Assembly: GCA_003112755.1 (NCBI GenBank)
Contig: BFBT01000001.1
Location: 2,046,001-2,110,000 of the forward strand
DNA length: 64,000 nucleotides
Source: Lawsonibacter asaccharolyticus
GTDB lineage: Bacteria; Bacillota; Clostridia; Oscillospirales; Oscillospiraceae
Direction: 5' to 3'
The position numbers were made by a program, and so were the translations under genes. Each line of letters opens with the position of its first letter. The first letter of the stretch is position 1. Below the pieces are notes generated by a model. That model did no database searches and had not been told where the DNA came from. It saw only the letters and a list, made by a program, of their open reading frames with translations. Positions 8,432 through 17,123 of this stretch are shown here, piece after piece.

Positions 8432-8954
8432 GTTGGACCTCCTTTGCTTTTTCGGAGCCGGCGAGGATCTCGATGAGCTTGAGGGCAAAGTCAAAGGCGC
8501 AGCCGGCGGAGCGGGCGGTGATGATGCGTCCGTCCACTACCACAGGACACTCCGGCCGGACCACGGCGGAGCCCATCTCTCCCTCCATGCCGGGGTAGCA
8601 GACCGCGCTGCGGCGGTCCAGCAGCCCAAGGTGGGCCAGCAGGGTGGGGGCTGCGCAGATGGCGGCCAGATAACAGCCCACAGTGTGGGCTTTCTGGATC
8701 AGGGCCAGGGCGAACAGGTCCATCTGCATGGACTCCACGCCCCCCTTCCCTCCGGGCAGGAGCAGCATGTCCTGGGAGGAGAGGACGACCTGCTCCAGCG
8801 TCAGGTCGGCGGCAACAGCGATGCCATGCCCGCCAGCCACGGTGGCGGCGTTCAGCCCCACCAGGGAAACAGGCAGTCCGGCCCGGCGGAGCAGGTCGGC
8901 GGGGATCAGGGCCTCGGCCTCTTCAAAGCCTTCGGCCAGGAGAATATAAACCAT
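8391..8954 (-). CDS. DJ-1/PfpI family protein
   Basis: A 187-residue DJ-1/ThiJ/YajL-type protein. The N-terminus MVYILLAEGFEEAE holds the conserved acidic residue of the family, and Cys100 in LAAICAAPTLL is the reactive nucleophile-elbow cysteine. PGGKGG precedes it as usual. Members act as protein/nucleotide deglycases, chaperones or stress proteins; which applies here cannot be told. It lies 13 bases after the thymidylate kinase stop and overlaps the cyclo-ligase gene, so it is part of a four-gene run. Confidence 0.9.
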   Translation of the reverse strand: MVYILLAEGFEEAEALIPADLLRRAGLPVSLVGLNAATVAGGHGIAVAADLTLEQVVLSSQDMLLLPGGKGGVESMQMDLFALALIQKAHTVGCYLAAICAAPTLLAHLGLLDRRSAVCYPGMEGEMGSAVVRPECPVVVDGRIITARSAGCAFDFALKLIEILAGSEKAKEVQHAIHYRGTEETTA

Positions 8955-8967
8955 GGGGAGCTCCTTC

Positions 8968-9645
8968 TTAATTCAGATTCAACAGGGGGGAGACCAGGGA
9001 CCACACCTCCCGGTGGATCTCCTCCACCGTGCGCAGACGGCCGTCCCCCGTGACGCAGGGGATGACCTGCCAGCCCAGGAGCCGGGCAGCCTGGAGGGCG
9101 CTGTCCCGGCAGGCGGCCAGATAGTCGGGGTCCACCTCGTGGATGTCCCCCTGAGTGTGGGTGGCTGCCTCCCGGCTGCGGAGCAGCTCCAGGGAGCAGC
9201 GGGTAGGCATATCCAGATAGAGGACCAGGTCGGCCCGGGGCAGGCCCAGCTTGTCGTGCTCAAAGTCGTCCAGCCAGCCCAGAAAGGCGGGGCGCTCCTG
9301 GGGGGCGCACTTGGCCCCCTGGTGGACGGCATTGGAGGTAGTGTAGCGGTCGGTGAGGATCAGCCCCCCCTGGGAATAGTATTCCCCCCATACTTTTTTC
9401 AAAGAGGCGTACCGGTCCACCGCATAGAAAGCGGAGGCGGCGTAGGGATTCACATCCCCTGGGCGGGAGCCGAATTCCCCGCCCAGATACATGCGGATGA
9501 GGGCGGATGAGGGCTCTTGGTACTGGGGGAAGACCAGGCGGCGGAAGGGGGTGCCCGTCTGTTCCACCCGGGCGCACAGCGCCTGAAACTGGGTGGACTT
9601 GCCAGAGCCGTCCGTCCCCTCAAAGACGATCAGCTTTCCCGGCAT
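8968..9645 (-). CDS. Thymidylate kinase (dTMP kinase) family
   Basis: A 225-residue nucleoside monophosphate kinase that makes dTDP from dTMP. The P-loop FEGTDGSGKST is at residues 9-18. DRYTTSNAVHQG is the family DRY region, and RADLVLYLDMPTRCSLELL is the following conserved strand. The ATG at 9645 overlaps the stop of the glycosyltransferase gene as ATGA, which fixes the start and implies translational coupling; upstream extensions in this frame are antisense-like sequence. It is slightly divergent from classical Tmk (a DF insertion and a longer lid, RSREAATHTQGDIHEVD), so another copy elsewhere in the genome is possible. Confidence 0.88.
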   Translation of the reverse strand: MPGKLIVFEGTDGSGKSTQFQALCARVEQTGTPFRRLVFPQYQEPSSALIRMYLGGEFGSRPGDVNPYAASAFYAVDRYASLKKVWGEYYSQGGLILTDRYTTSNAVHQGAKCAPQERPAFLGWLDDFEHDKLGLPRADLVLYLDMPTRCSLELLRSREAATHTQGDIHEVDPDYLAACRDSALQAARLLGWQVIPCVTGDGRLRTVEEIHREVWSLVSPLLNLN

Positions 9646-10379
9646 CAGCTCCGGCCCCCCTTGCCCCGGAGGCGGGCCCCCAGAGATCTGGTCAGTACCA
9701 GAGGCAGCTTGGCCATCCGGCCGATGCGCTTGGGCTCCCGGCTCAGGCGGTAGGCCCACTCCAGCCCCATTCTGCGCCACTTCTCCGGTGCCCGGTCCAC
9801 GTTGCCGGCAAAGACGTCCAGGGCGCCGCCCAGGCCGATGGCCAGCTTGGCGCCGGTGAGCGCGCCCCACCGGGCCATCCACTTCTCCTGCTTGGGCGCG
9901 CCCAGGCAGACGAACAGCAGGTCGGGAGCGGCCTGAGACACCGCCCGGACCACGGGGGCCTCGTTATCAAAGTAGCCGTCATGGGTGCCGCAGAGGACCA
10001 GATTGGGGTACTGGGCACAGATGCGGCTGCCTGCCTCCTCAGCCACGCCGGGCTTGGCACCCAGCAGGAAGAGGCGGCCCCCGATCTCGTTGAGCTGGGC
10101 CAGCATGTCAGCGGCAAAGTCGATGCCGGGTACCCGCTCCTTCAAAGGTGTGCCCAAAATTTTGGCGGAATAAACCACGCCGATGCCGTCTGGCAGGACC
10201 AGATCGGCCTCGTTCAGGATGCGGCGGAACTCTGGGTCCTTCTCTGAGGCCAGGATAAATTCAGGGTTGGGGGTCACCACATAGTGAAAGCTGCCAGAGC
10301 GGAGCAGGCCGGCGCCCGCCTGGGCGGCCTCCTCCCGGGTGAGGTCATCGAAACGGATGCCCAAAATATCTGTTTTCAA
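9645..10379 (-). CDS. WecG/TagA/CpsF-family glycosyltransferase
   Basis: A 244-residue GT26-family enzyme, which in Gram-positive bacteria adds ManNAc to an undecaprenyl-linked sugar in wall teichoic acid or capsule synthesis. Family blocks seen are DILGIRFDDLTREEA at the start, VVTPNPEFILASEKDPEFRRIL, LVLPDGIGVVY, GGRLFLLGAKPGVAEEA, and LLFVCLGAPKQEKWMA. The start is read as TTG at 10379 because GGAGGAAGC lies directly upstream, while the upstream ATG has no site and adds a non-conserved tail. It overlaps tmk by four bases and heads the run with DJ-1 and the cyclo-ligase. Confidence 0.9.
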   Translation of the reverse strand: MKTDILGIRFDDLTREEAAQAGAGLLRSGSFHYVVTPNPEFILASEKDPEFRRILNEADLVLPDGIGVVYSAKILGTPLKERVPGIDFAADMLAQLNEIGGRLFLLGAKPGVAEEAGSRICAQYPNLVLCGTHDGYFDNEAPVVRAVSQAAPDLLFVCLGAPKQEKWMARWGALTGAKLAIGLGGALDVFAGNVDRAPEKWRRMGLEWAYRLSREPKRIGRMAKLPLVLTRSLGARLRGKGGRS

Positions 10380-10642
10380 AGTGCTTCCTCCAGAACTTGA
10401 ACAGAATACAGCCCGGCCGGGCAGCGGGCCCGGGGGCGGGATCATGCAGCATAACAGCCCTGCCCGCAGGCCAGGACCGGAAAAATATCGGGGATCTCCG
10501 CGATTCTCCGGGTATTATATCATGGGAAAACGGAAAAGTCTATGAAAAAGCACGGGAAAGACAAAGCGTGGTTGACGCCGGGGCTGAGAAGGGGCATAAT
10601 GGAGAGAAAATGGGCAGAGGCCCGAGGAAAAGGAGGACAGGC

Positions 10643-11233
10643 ATGAAACAGGTACTGTGGATTAACAGCTGTATGAGGGGGGCGGGACAGTCCCGGACGC
10701 TGGAGCTGTGCCGCACATTTTTGGAGGAACTGAGGGTCCGCCGTCCGGGGCTGAAGGTGGCGGAGCGGGACCTGACCAGGGCGGAGCTGCCCGTGATGAC
10801 GGCGGAGCTGTCCCGGCGCAGGGAGGAGCTGGCCGCGGAGGGGCGGGAGGACCCGCTGCTCCTCCCCGCCCGGGAGATGGCCCGGGCGGATCTGGTGGTG
10901 GTGGGAGCCCCCTATTGGGATCTGGGATTCCCGGCGGCGCTGAAGGTCTATCTGGAGTGGGCCTGCACACTGGGGATCACATTTGGATACACACAGGCGG
11001 GGGAGCAGCGGGGGCTGTGCCGGGCAGAGCGGCTGATTTATATTACCACCGCCGGCGGGCCGCTGGAGGATCGGAATTTCGGATATGAGTATGTCAGAGG
11101 GGTGGCCGGGATGCTGGGGATCACCAATACCCACTGCGTCGCTGCCCAGGGACTGGATATCCGGGGCAATGACCCGGAGGCCATTTTGCGGGAGGCCCAG
11201 GAGCGGGCCGCCCGGCTGGCCGCAGAGATTTAA
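10643..11233 (+). CDS. NAD(P)H-dependent flavodoxin-fold oxidoreductase (azoreductase-like)
   Basis: A 196-residue protein of the flavodoxin-like fold NAD(P)H dehydrogenase group. The N-terminal QVLWINSCMRGAGQSRTLELCRTFLEEL matches the FMN phosphate-binding start of azoreductases. ADLVVVGAPYWDLGFPAALKVYLEWA is the flavin loop, and YITTAGGPLEDRNFGYEYVRGVAGMLGI is the second conserved block. It would reduce quinones, azo or nitro compounds with FMN. AAAGGAGG lies six bases before the ATG at 10643. It is divergent from the wecG-like gene and ends in a strong terminator. Confidence 0.88.
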   Translation: MKQVLWINSCMRGAGQSRTLELCRTFLEELRVRRPGLKVAERDLTRAELPVMTAELSRRREELAAEGREDPLLLPAREMARADLVVVGAPYWDLGFPAALKVYLEWACTLGITFGYTQAGEQRGLCRAERLIYITTAGGPLEDRNFGYEYVRGVAGMLGITNTHCVAAQGLDIRGNDPEAILREAQERAARLAAEI

Positions 11234-11271
11234 GAAAACACAGCCGCCAGTACGCTGGCGGCTGTGTTTTC
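11234..11271. terminator. Bidirectional terminator
   Basis: Seventeen-base perfect arms (GAAAACACAGCCGCCAG and complement) around TACG, with A and T runs built into the stem, between the convergent oxidoreductase and the 177-residue membrane protein gene. Confidence 0.88.
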
Positions 11272-11291
11272 TTCTGTGATGCGGCGGGAGT

Positions 11292-11825
11292 TCATGTCTC
11301 CACAACGAGATAGCCGTTGCCCAGCGCCCAGCAGCGCAGGCCGCGCGCCTCCAGAGCGGCGGTCCCGCCCCGGTCCAGCTCTGCCCGGATGGTCCGGGCC
11401 TCCTCCGGGGTGCGGACCGTGTACTGCACATAGGAGTTTACAGAGAAGGGGGTGCACAGAGCAGCTGCCTCCGCCAAGGGATTGTCAAAGGTGACGGAGG
11501 TCAAAACGCCCCCCTCGTAGAACTTGGAGAACCCCATGTTCTCATCCGTGACTGCGGTGATCTCTCCGTTCCGGACTATGACGCGGCATCCGGAGCCGCC
11601 GTAGACCGTGGCGCCGTCCGCCTCCTGAGACAGGACATCAAGCTGGCCCTGCTCAAAGACCCATAGCGGTCCGTCCCCCTGAGTGAGAACCTCCATCCGC
11701 TTGGCGTGCAGGCACAGGTGATAAAAGGTCAGAGAGAACACCACGATGGTCACCAGCACCACGGCCGACAGCAGGGCGGCCAGTCGCCCACGGGTGAACC
11801 GGAGGGAAGAAGCCTTTCGCTCCAT
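11292..11825 (-). CDS. Membrane-anchored protein of unknown function
   Basis: A 177-residue protein not recognised as a named family. After a short basic tail, residues 13-36 (AALLSAVVLVTIVVFSLTFYHLC) form one membrane helix, and the rest appears extracytoplasmic. The outer part has a beta-rich look: VIVRNGEITAVTDENMGFSKFYEGGVLTS, then PEEARTIRAELDRGGTAALEARGLRCWALGNGYLVVET. The last motif resembles a short helix-loop-strand unit. It is divergent from polA and sits alone. No function is assigned. Confidence 0.7.
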   Translation of the reverse strand: MERKASSLRFTRGRLAALLSAVVLVTIVVFSLTFYHLCLHAKRMEVLTQGDGPLWVFEQGQLDVLSQEADGATVYGGSGCRVIVRNGEITAVTDENMGFSKFYEGGVLTSVTFDNPLAEAAALCTPFSVNSYVQYTVRTPEEARTIRAELDRGGTAALEARGLRCWALGNGYLVVET

Positions 11826-11933
11826 TACTCATCAGCCTCCTGACAATAAAAGCTATGACATATTCGGGGGGAACTCTGTCCTCAGAATACCATACAAGGG
11901 GAAAAACTGCAAGGAGCCAGGGGGGCTTTTATC

Positions 11934-11962
11934 TTGTTTGCCAGGGGAAAAGCTGATATACT
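11934..11962 (+). promoter_or_regulatory. Probable polA promoter
   Basis: TTGTTT and TATACT separated by 17 bases, 60 bases ahead of the polA start. The -10 box is close to consensus and the -35 matches in four of six positions. Confidence 0.6.
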
Positions 11963-12022
11963 ATACAATAAATCATTCGATCATTCCTCCGGCTGTGGGC
12001 CGGAAACAGGAGGACAGACCCT

Positions 12023-14704
12023 ATGAAAAAACTGATGGTCCTGGATGGGAATTCCATTGTCAATCGGGCCTTTTACGGCGTGAGCCAGAACCTGACCACC
12101 CGGGACGGCCAGCCCACCAATGCGGTGTTCGGCTTTCTGGCCATCCTGAACAAGCTGCTGGACGAGTGCGAACCTCAGGCACTGTGTGTCACCTTTGACC
12201 GGAAGGCCCCCACCTTCCGTCATCTGGCCTATGAGGGCTATAAGGCCACCCGCAAGGGGATGCCCGACGAGCTGGCCAGTCAGATGCCCATCCTGAAGGA
12301 GGTCCTCGCGGCCCTGAACATCCCCATGTACGAGCTGGACGGATGGGAGGCGGACGACCTCATCGGCACCATCTCGGTGAAGGATACTGCTGCCGGGTGG
12401 GAGACCGTGGTGGTCACAGGGGACAAGGACTCCCTCCAGTTGGTGACAGAGACCACCACCGTCAAGCTGGTGTCCACCCGCATGGGCCGTACCGCCACCC
12501 GGGATATGACCCCGGAGACCTTTCAGGAGGAGTACGGCTTCGGGCCCATCCACATTATCGATCTGAAAGCCCTCATGGGGGATGCCAGCGACAACATCCC
12601 CGGGGTGAAAGGGGTGGGGGAGAAGACGGCCATGGCCCTGGTCCAGCGGTATGGATCCATCGACCTGCTGTACGCGGCCATGCCGGAGATTGAGATGGCC
12701 GCCGGCACCCCAGCCAAGCCGGGAGTGGTCAAAAAGCTGGCCGAGGGGGAGGAGATGGCCCGCATGTCCTATGATCTGGCCACCATCCGCACCGACGCTC
12801 CCATCGAGTTCACACCGGAGGCAAACCTGCGCCGGGAGCCGGACCGGGCCGCCCTGTACCAGCTCTTCCTCCGGCTGGAGTTTGCCAAGCTCATCGATAA
12901 ATACGGACTCACCGCACCCCAGGGAGAGGGGGATACAGAGACGGCCCCGGTCACCGGAACCTGTGAGAGCGAGGTGGTGGAGAGCGGGGAGAGGATGGAG
13001 GAGCTGCTTGCCCTGTGGCGGGGGCTGGACCAGGTGGATGTGCTGGCTCTGCCCGGGCTGGACACCGTGTGCGTGGAGTGGCAGGAGAGTGAGAGCCTCT
13101 CCCGGGCGGCGCTGTTTTTTGCCGGCCGGCTGGACTGCCACAACCAGTTCTTGAGGGAGCTCTTCGCCCCAGGCATCCGCAAGGCGGCCCATGGGGTCAA
13201 GGAGATTTGGAAAGCCCTGCTGGACGAGGGGATCGAGCCCGGGGACTTCATCTTTGACACCGAAGTGGCGGCCTATCTCCTGGCCCCTACTGACGGCAGC
13301 TACGAGCTGGAGAAGCTGGGGATGACCTACTACAACCAGGAGTTCCCCAAGGCAGCCGCCTATCTGGAGGAGGGGGCCTTCGGCCCCCTGGCCGACCCGG
13401 CGGCCCCAATGGGCGCCCTGATATCCCACTGCGCCCTTATCGGGGCCCTCCACCAAACGCTGAGAAAGCGGCTGGAGGAGCTGGACCTGTGGACGCTGTA
13501 CCAGCAGATCGAGCTGCCCCTCTGCCCAGTGCTGGCGGAGATGGAGCGGGAAGGGATGCTGGTGGACCGGGGGGCGCTGATCCGCTTCGGAGAGATGCTC
13601 TCCCAGGGGATACAGGGGGCCCAGGCAGCCATCTTTGCGCTGGCGGGGGAGGAGTTCAACATCAACTCCACCCAGCAGCTGGGCCGCATCCTCTTTGACC
13701 AGCTGGGACTGCCCCCGGTGAAAAAGACCAAGACTGGCTACTCCACCAACGCCGACGTGCTGGAGAAGCTGCGGGGCCAGCACCCTATCATCGAGACCAT
13801 TCTGGAGTACCGGCAGCTGACCAAGCTGAAATCCACCTATGTGGACGGGCTCTCCAAGGTGATCGGGGCGGATGGGCGGATCCACACCTGCTTCCAGAAC
13901 ACGGTGACCGCCACCGGGCGGCTCAGCTCGGCGGAGCCCAACCTCCAGAATATCCCCGTCCGCACCGAGCTGGGGGCGCAGCTGCGGAAGATGTTCGTGG
14001 CGGGACCGGGCAAGGTGCTGGTGGACGCGGACTACTCCCAGATCGAGCTGCGCCTGCTGGCTCACATGGCGGAGGACGAGCACATGATCGGCGCCTTCCG
14101 TACCGGGGAGGACATCCACACGATCACCGCCTCCCAGGTGTTCGGAGTGGAGCCGGACCAAGTGACCGGAGAGATGCGCCGCCGGGCCAAGGCGGTAAAC
14201 TTCGGCATCGTGTACGGCATCTCCCCCTTCTCCCTGTCCCAGGACATCGGGGTGTCGGTGGCGGAAGCCAAGGAGTATATGGATCGATATTTCCTGAAGT
14301 ATGCCGGGGTGCGGGCCTATATGGACCGGGTAGTGGAGCGGGCCAAGGAGGAGGGCTATGTCTCCACACTGTTCGGCCGGCGGCGCTGGCTGCCGGAGCT
14401 GAAGTCCTCCAACTTCAATACCCGCTCCTTCGGGGAGCGGGTGGCCCTGAACATGCCTATTCAGGGAACGGCGGCCGACATCATCAAGCTGGCCATGCTC
14501 CGGGTGCGGGACCGGCTGAGTACGGAGGGGATGGAGGGCCGGCTGGTCCTCCAGGTCCACGACGAGCTGATCGTGGAATGCCCGGAGGAGGAACAGGGGC
14601 GGGTGTGCGCCCTGGTGGAGGAGGAGATGGAGCGGGTGATCTCCCTGTCTGTCCCTCTGCTGGCGGAGACTTCGGCGGGCAAGAGCTGGGCGGATGCCCA
14701 CTGA
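12023..14704 (+). CDS. polA: DNA polymerase I
   Basis: An 893-residue family A polymerase for Okazaki-fragment maturation and gap repair. The 5'-3' exonuclease domain fills about residues 1-290 (LMVLDGNSIVNRAFYG; GWEADDLIGT; VTGDKDSLQL; LMGDASDNIPGVKGVGEKTA). The polymerase domain spans about 480-893 with DADYSQIELRLLAHMA (motif A), RRRAKAVNFGIVYG (motif B/finger helix) and VLQVHDELIVECP (motif C). Between them the 3'-5' exonuclease region lacks the metal-binding DxE (it reads VLALPGLDTV where FDTE is expected), so proofreading is probably lost, as in Bacillus-type enzymes. A near-consensus promoter lies upstream and a strong terminator follows. Confidence 0.97.
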   Translation: MKKLMVLDGNSIVNRAFYGVSQNLTTRDGQPTNAVFGFLAILNKLLDECEPQALCVTFDRKAPTFRHLAYEGYKATRKGMPDELASQMPILKEVLAALNIPMYELDGWEADDLIGTISVKDTAAGWETVVVTGDKDSLQLVTETTTVKLVSTRMGRTATRDMTPETFQEEYGFGPIHIIDLKALMGDASDNIPGVKGVGEKTAMALVQRYGSIDLLYAAMPEIEMAAGTPAKPGVVKKLAEGEEMARMSYDLATIRTDAPIEFTPEANLRREPDRAALYQLFLRLEFAKLIDKYGLTAPQGEGDTETAPVTGTCESEVVESGERMEELLALWRGLDQVDVLALPGLDTVCVEWQESESLSRAALFFAGRLDCHNQFLRELFAPGIRKAAHGVKEIWKALLDEGIEPGDFIFDTEVAAYLLAPTDGSYELEKLGMTYYNQEFPKAAAYLEEGAFGPLADPAAPMGALISHCALIGALHQTLRKRLEELDLWTLYQQIELPLCPVLAEMEREGMLVDRGALIRFGEMLSQGIQGAQAAIFALAGEEFNINSTQQLGRILFDQLGLPPVKKTKTGYSTNADVLEKLRGQHPIIETILEYRQLTKLKSTYVDGLSKVIGADGRIHTCFQNTVTATGRLSSAEPNLQNIPVRTELGAQLRKMFVAGPGKVLVDADYSQIELRLLAHMAEDEHMIGAFRTGEDIHTITASQVFGVEPDQVTGEMRRRAKAVNFGIVYGISPFSLSQDIGVSVAEAKEYMDRYFLKYAGVRAYMDRVVERAKEEGYVSTLFGRRRWLPELKSSNFNTRSFGERVALNMPIQGTAADIIKLAMLRVRDRLSTEGMEGRLVLQVHDELIVECPEEEQGRVCALVEEEMERVISLSVPLLAETSAGKSWADAH

Positions 14705-14725
14705 GGGGAAAACAGAAAAAACAGG

Positions 14726-14771
14726 GGAGCCCGGACGGACCGTTCAAGTCCGTCCGGGCTCCTTGTTTTGA
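14726..14771. terminator. Terminator between polA and the RsgI-like gene
   Basis: Fifteen-base perfect arms (GGAGCCCGGACGGAC and complement) with a seven-base loop followed by TTGTTTTG, between convergent genes. Confidence 0.88.
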
Positions 14772-14776
14772 AAAGC

Positions 14777-16300
14777 TCAGTCCTTCTCACGCTCAAAGGA
14801 GAGGATGGCACCGTCAGAGGCGGCAATGTCGTAGCTGTACTCCATGCCGCCGGCCTTGAACTCCACCTGGTACTCCAGATGGTCGTCCTCCCACTCCCGC
14901 TCTGCCTCCAGCCTATAGACCTGGGACTGGGAGAGCCCAGCATGGGCCAGAGCGATGGATACGGCCTGGTCCTGGCCGATGTCGGCGGAGGAGGCGGAGG
15001 GATGTGGCTCCCTCTCGCTCTTGCGGATGTCCCCGGTGGCGCCATCTACCGTGTACTCATACTCGGTGGTATCCACCCAGAACTTGACCTCATACTCCAG
15101 ACGGCCGTCGTCGTACTCCCGCTTGACCGACAGGGAGACCACATCCCCCTCCGTCAACCCGGCGTGGGCCAGGGCGGCCTCCTTCGCTCCCTGCTCACCG
15201 ATGTCGGCGCCGGAGGGAGCGCCGCCGGAGGGGGCGGAGCCCCGGCTCTCCTGCTGGGATTTCACCACAGCCCCGGTGAGGGCGTCGATGTCGTACTCAT
15301 ACTCGCTGCCATTGGCATAGAACTCCAGCTCATAGACCATCCTTCCATCCTCATAGTCGAAGTCTATCTCCAGTACAGTGGCCTGGGCGGCGGAGACGCC
15401 GGCGTGGGAGAAGGCGGCAGCCTGGGCGGCTTCCACGCCGATGTAGGCGCTGTCGCTGGCCTGGCCGGAGGTCTGGATCATGCCGCTGCTGGGTAGTGTC
15501 TGAACGGAAGAGGAGCCGTCGCTGCCGCCGATGACGCCAATGTCCTCGGGGTCGGCGGGGCGGAAGGAGAAGAGGGAGGTATAGAGCAGGTTCAGGTCGT
15601 TGATGGGCAGACCCACCAGCTCCTCAAAGGTGTAAAGGCCGGAACTGCTGTCTGCGATGGTCTGGATCAGGGCCGCCTTGCCGGCGGAGATGCCGTACTC
15701 GTCCGCCTTCTGCTGGAGGGCATCATTGTGCTGGAAGGTCTGGGAGAGGATGGCCCCGTTCACCTGGGCACTGGCCAGGACGGCGTCCGCCTGGCTGGTC
15801 AGCTCCTGCTGGAGCCGGGCGCCCCGGGCAGTGTCCTCATCTTCCACCGTAATGAGGATGGAGTTGGCCAGCTCGTCCACATAGCCGTTTTTGACCAGGG
15901 AGCCCACGATGGCGTTCATGGCCACATCCAAGGGGGTCCCCTTCAGCTCCATGCCATCCAGGATATCCACCGCATCCTCGTTGGTGGGGGCGGCGGACAG
16001 CACCTTTTCCTGCCGGTTCACCGTCAGCTCCACACCGGGGTTCACGTCCAGGGAGATGATGGAGGCTACGGTGTTGGACTGGAGGTAGTAACCGACGCCA
16101 CCTCCCGTCACAGCGAGCACAAGGCAGGCGGCAGCGGCCAGAGGGAGCCAGCGGTGCTTCTTGGGGCTGGCCCGGGCCGCCGTGATGGGGATCGCACCGC
16201 CCTGACGGGGGGCACAGCGGGAGAGGACCCCCTCCACATCGTTGGGGGCCGCGTGTTCCAGAGCGGCGCGCAGGCGCTCTTCCAACTGGCGTTCTGTCAT
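14777..16300 (-). CDS. RsgI-type anti-sigma factor with three PepSY-like repeats
   Basis: A 507-residue single-pass membrane protein. The cytoplasmic part (1-50) would hold the sigma factor. A membrane helix lies at about 51-73. Next comes the RsgI core, beginning SNTVASIISLDVNPGVELTVN and continuing through NEDAVDILDGMELKGTPLDVAMNAIVGSLVKNGYV. The outer C-terminus carries three similar 60-residue PepSY-like units at about 287-347, 368-430 and 443-503, each with an A..HAG start, an acidic ExxDG..VYELEF/YEVKF strand and a YEYDI/TG ending. Its start overlaps the sigma-factor stop by one base, so the two form a coupled sigma/anti-sigma pair. The signal it senses is unknown; PepSY units suggest a peptide, protease or wall ligand. 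Confidence 0.88.
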   Translation of the reverse strand: MTERQLEERLRAALEHAAPNDVEGVLSRCAPRQGGAIPITAARASPKKHRWLPLAAAACLVLAVTGGGVGYYLQSNTVASIISLDVNPGVELTVNRQEKVLSAAPTNEDAVDILDGMELKGTPLDVAMNAIVGSLVKNGYVDELANSILITVEDEDTARGARLQQELTSQADAVLASAQVNGAILSQTFQHNDALQQKADEYGISAGKAALIQTIADSSSGLYTFEELVGLPINDLNLLYTSLFSFRPADPEDIGVIGGSDGSSSVQTLPSSGMIQTSGQASDSAYIGVEAAQAAAFSHAGVSAAQATVLEIDFDYEDGRMVYELEFYANGSEYEYDIDALTGAVVKSQQESRGSAPSGGAPSGADIGEQGAKEAALAHAGLTEGDVVSLSVKREYDDGRLEYEVKFWVDTTEYEYTVDGATGDIRKSEREPHPSASSADIGQDQAVSIALAHAGLSQSQVYRLEAEREWEDDHLEYQVEFKAGGMEYSYDIAASDGAILSFEREKD

Positions 16301-16875
16301 CAGGCGTCATCTCCTTCCAGAAGCAGGTTCAGTTTCTTCAGGGCCCGGCGGTATTTGGACAGGACTGTGGCAAGGGGGAGCTCCAGCAGCTGGGCGATCT
16401 CCCGGTGCTTCAGGCCGGTGACCGCATGGAGCATGACCACCTGCCGCTCCTGCTCGGACAGGACGGAAAGGGCGGCGCGGAGGACGTGGCGGTCCTCCGT
16501 GGTGACATCGGGGGCCCGGGCGGGCAGGGCGGACCACTCCTCGTCGGTCAGCTCCTGGGTCTTCCCCCGCTCCCGCAGCCTCATCAGAGCCAGATTCCGG
16601 GCCACGGTGAGCAGCCAGGCCATAGGCTTGCCCTGGGGGCGGTAGCTGGCGGCGGTGTCCCAGATGCGGACAAAGGCGTCCTGTGTCACGTCCTCGGCGT
16701 CCTGGGGGTGCTTCAAGTAGGAGAGCACCAGACCGTAGACTACGGTCCGGGTCCGGTGATAGAGTTCCTCCAGACTGTGGGAATCCCCGGCTGCCACCCC
16801 CAGCAGCAGCGATTCCAGGTCCTCCCGGGCGGAGGGGGCCCCATATGTGGTTGTCAAAAGTCCAAGCACTGTCAT
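16300..16875 (-). CDS. ECF-type RNA polymerase sigma factor
   Basis: A 191-residue sigma-70 family factor. Region 2 is visible as SHSLEELYHRTRTVVYGLVLSYLKHPQDAEDVTQDAFVRIWDTAASYRPQGKPMAWLLTVARNLAL, and region 4 as ALSVLSEQERQVVMLHAVTGLKHREIAQLLELPLATVLSKYRRALKKL. The ATG at 16875 is preferred because AGGAG lies nine bases upstream; the GTG two codons earlier is too close. Paired with the RsgI-like anti-sigma gene, it should direct an envelope response regulon. Upstream DNA to about 16980 carries no obvious housekeeping promoter, which would fit autoregulation. Confidence 0.93.
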   Translation of the reverse strand: MTVLGLLTTTYGAPSAREDLESLLLGVAAGDSHSLEELYHRTRTVVYGLVLSYLKHPQDAEDVTQDAFVRIWDTAASYRPQGKPMAWLLTVARNLALMRLRERGKTQELTDEEWSALPARAPDVTTEDRHVLRAALSVLSEQERQVVMLHAVTGLKHREIAQLLELPLATVLSKYRRALKKLNLLLEGDDA

Positions 16876-17123
16876 GGACACATTCTCCTGTCATCCTTAA
16901 AATGCTTGAGACGGGCGTTTTATTGCATGCGGAACAAAAAAATCTGAAAGCGTCCGTACCCATAGGATATCTGTATTATAGCGGGAAAACCTCCTCCCCG
17001 CAAGGGGCGAAAATCTTCGGAGCCCCGCTCCAGCCGTCCAGGCAAAATGGGACCGCCCCCTTGTCTCGGGGGGAAAAGCGTGATATGCTGGATACATCTG
17101 AGACAGAAAAGGGGCGTACACAC

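Noticed and set aside
9646..9882. Upstream extension of the thymidylate kinase frame
   Set aside because: It overlaps the WecG-like gene in another frame; the ATGA overlap at 9645 and P-loop position fix the true start.
16683..17123. Upstream extension of the beta-hydroxyacid dehydrogenase frame
   Set aside because: The extra 147 codons overlap the sigma-factor gene on the other strand and have no family similarity; the Rossmann motif starts right after the ATG at 17124.
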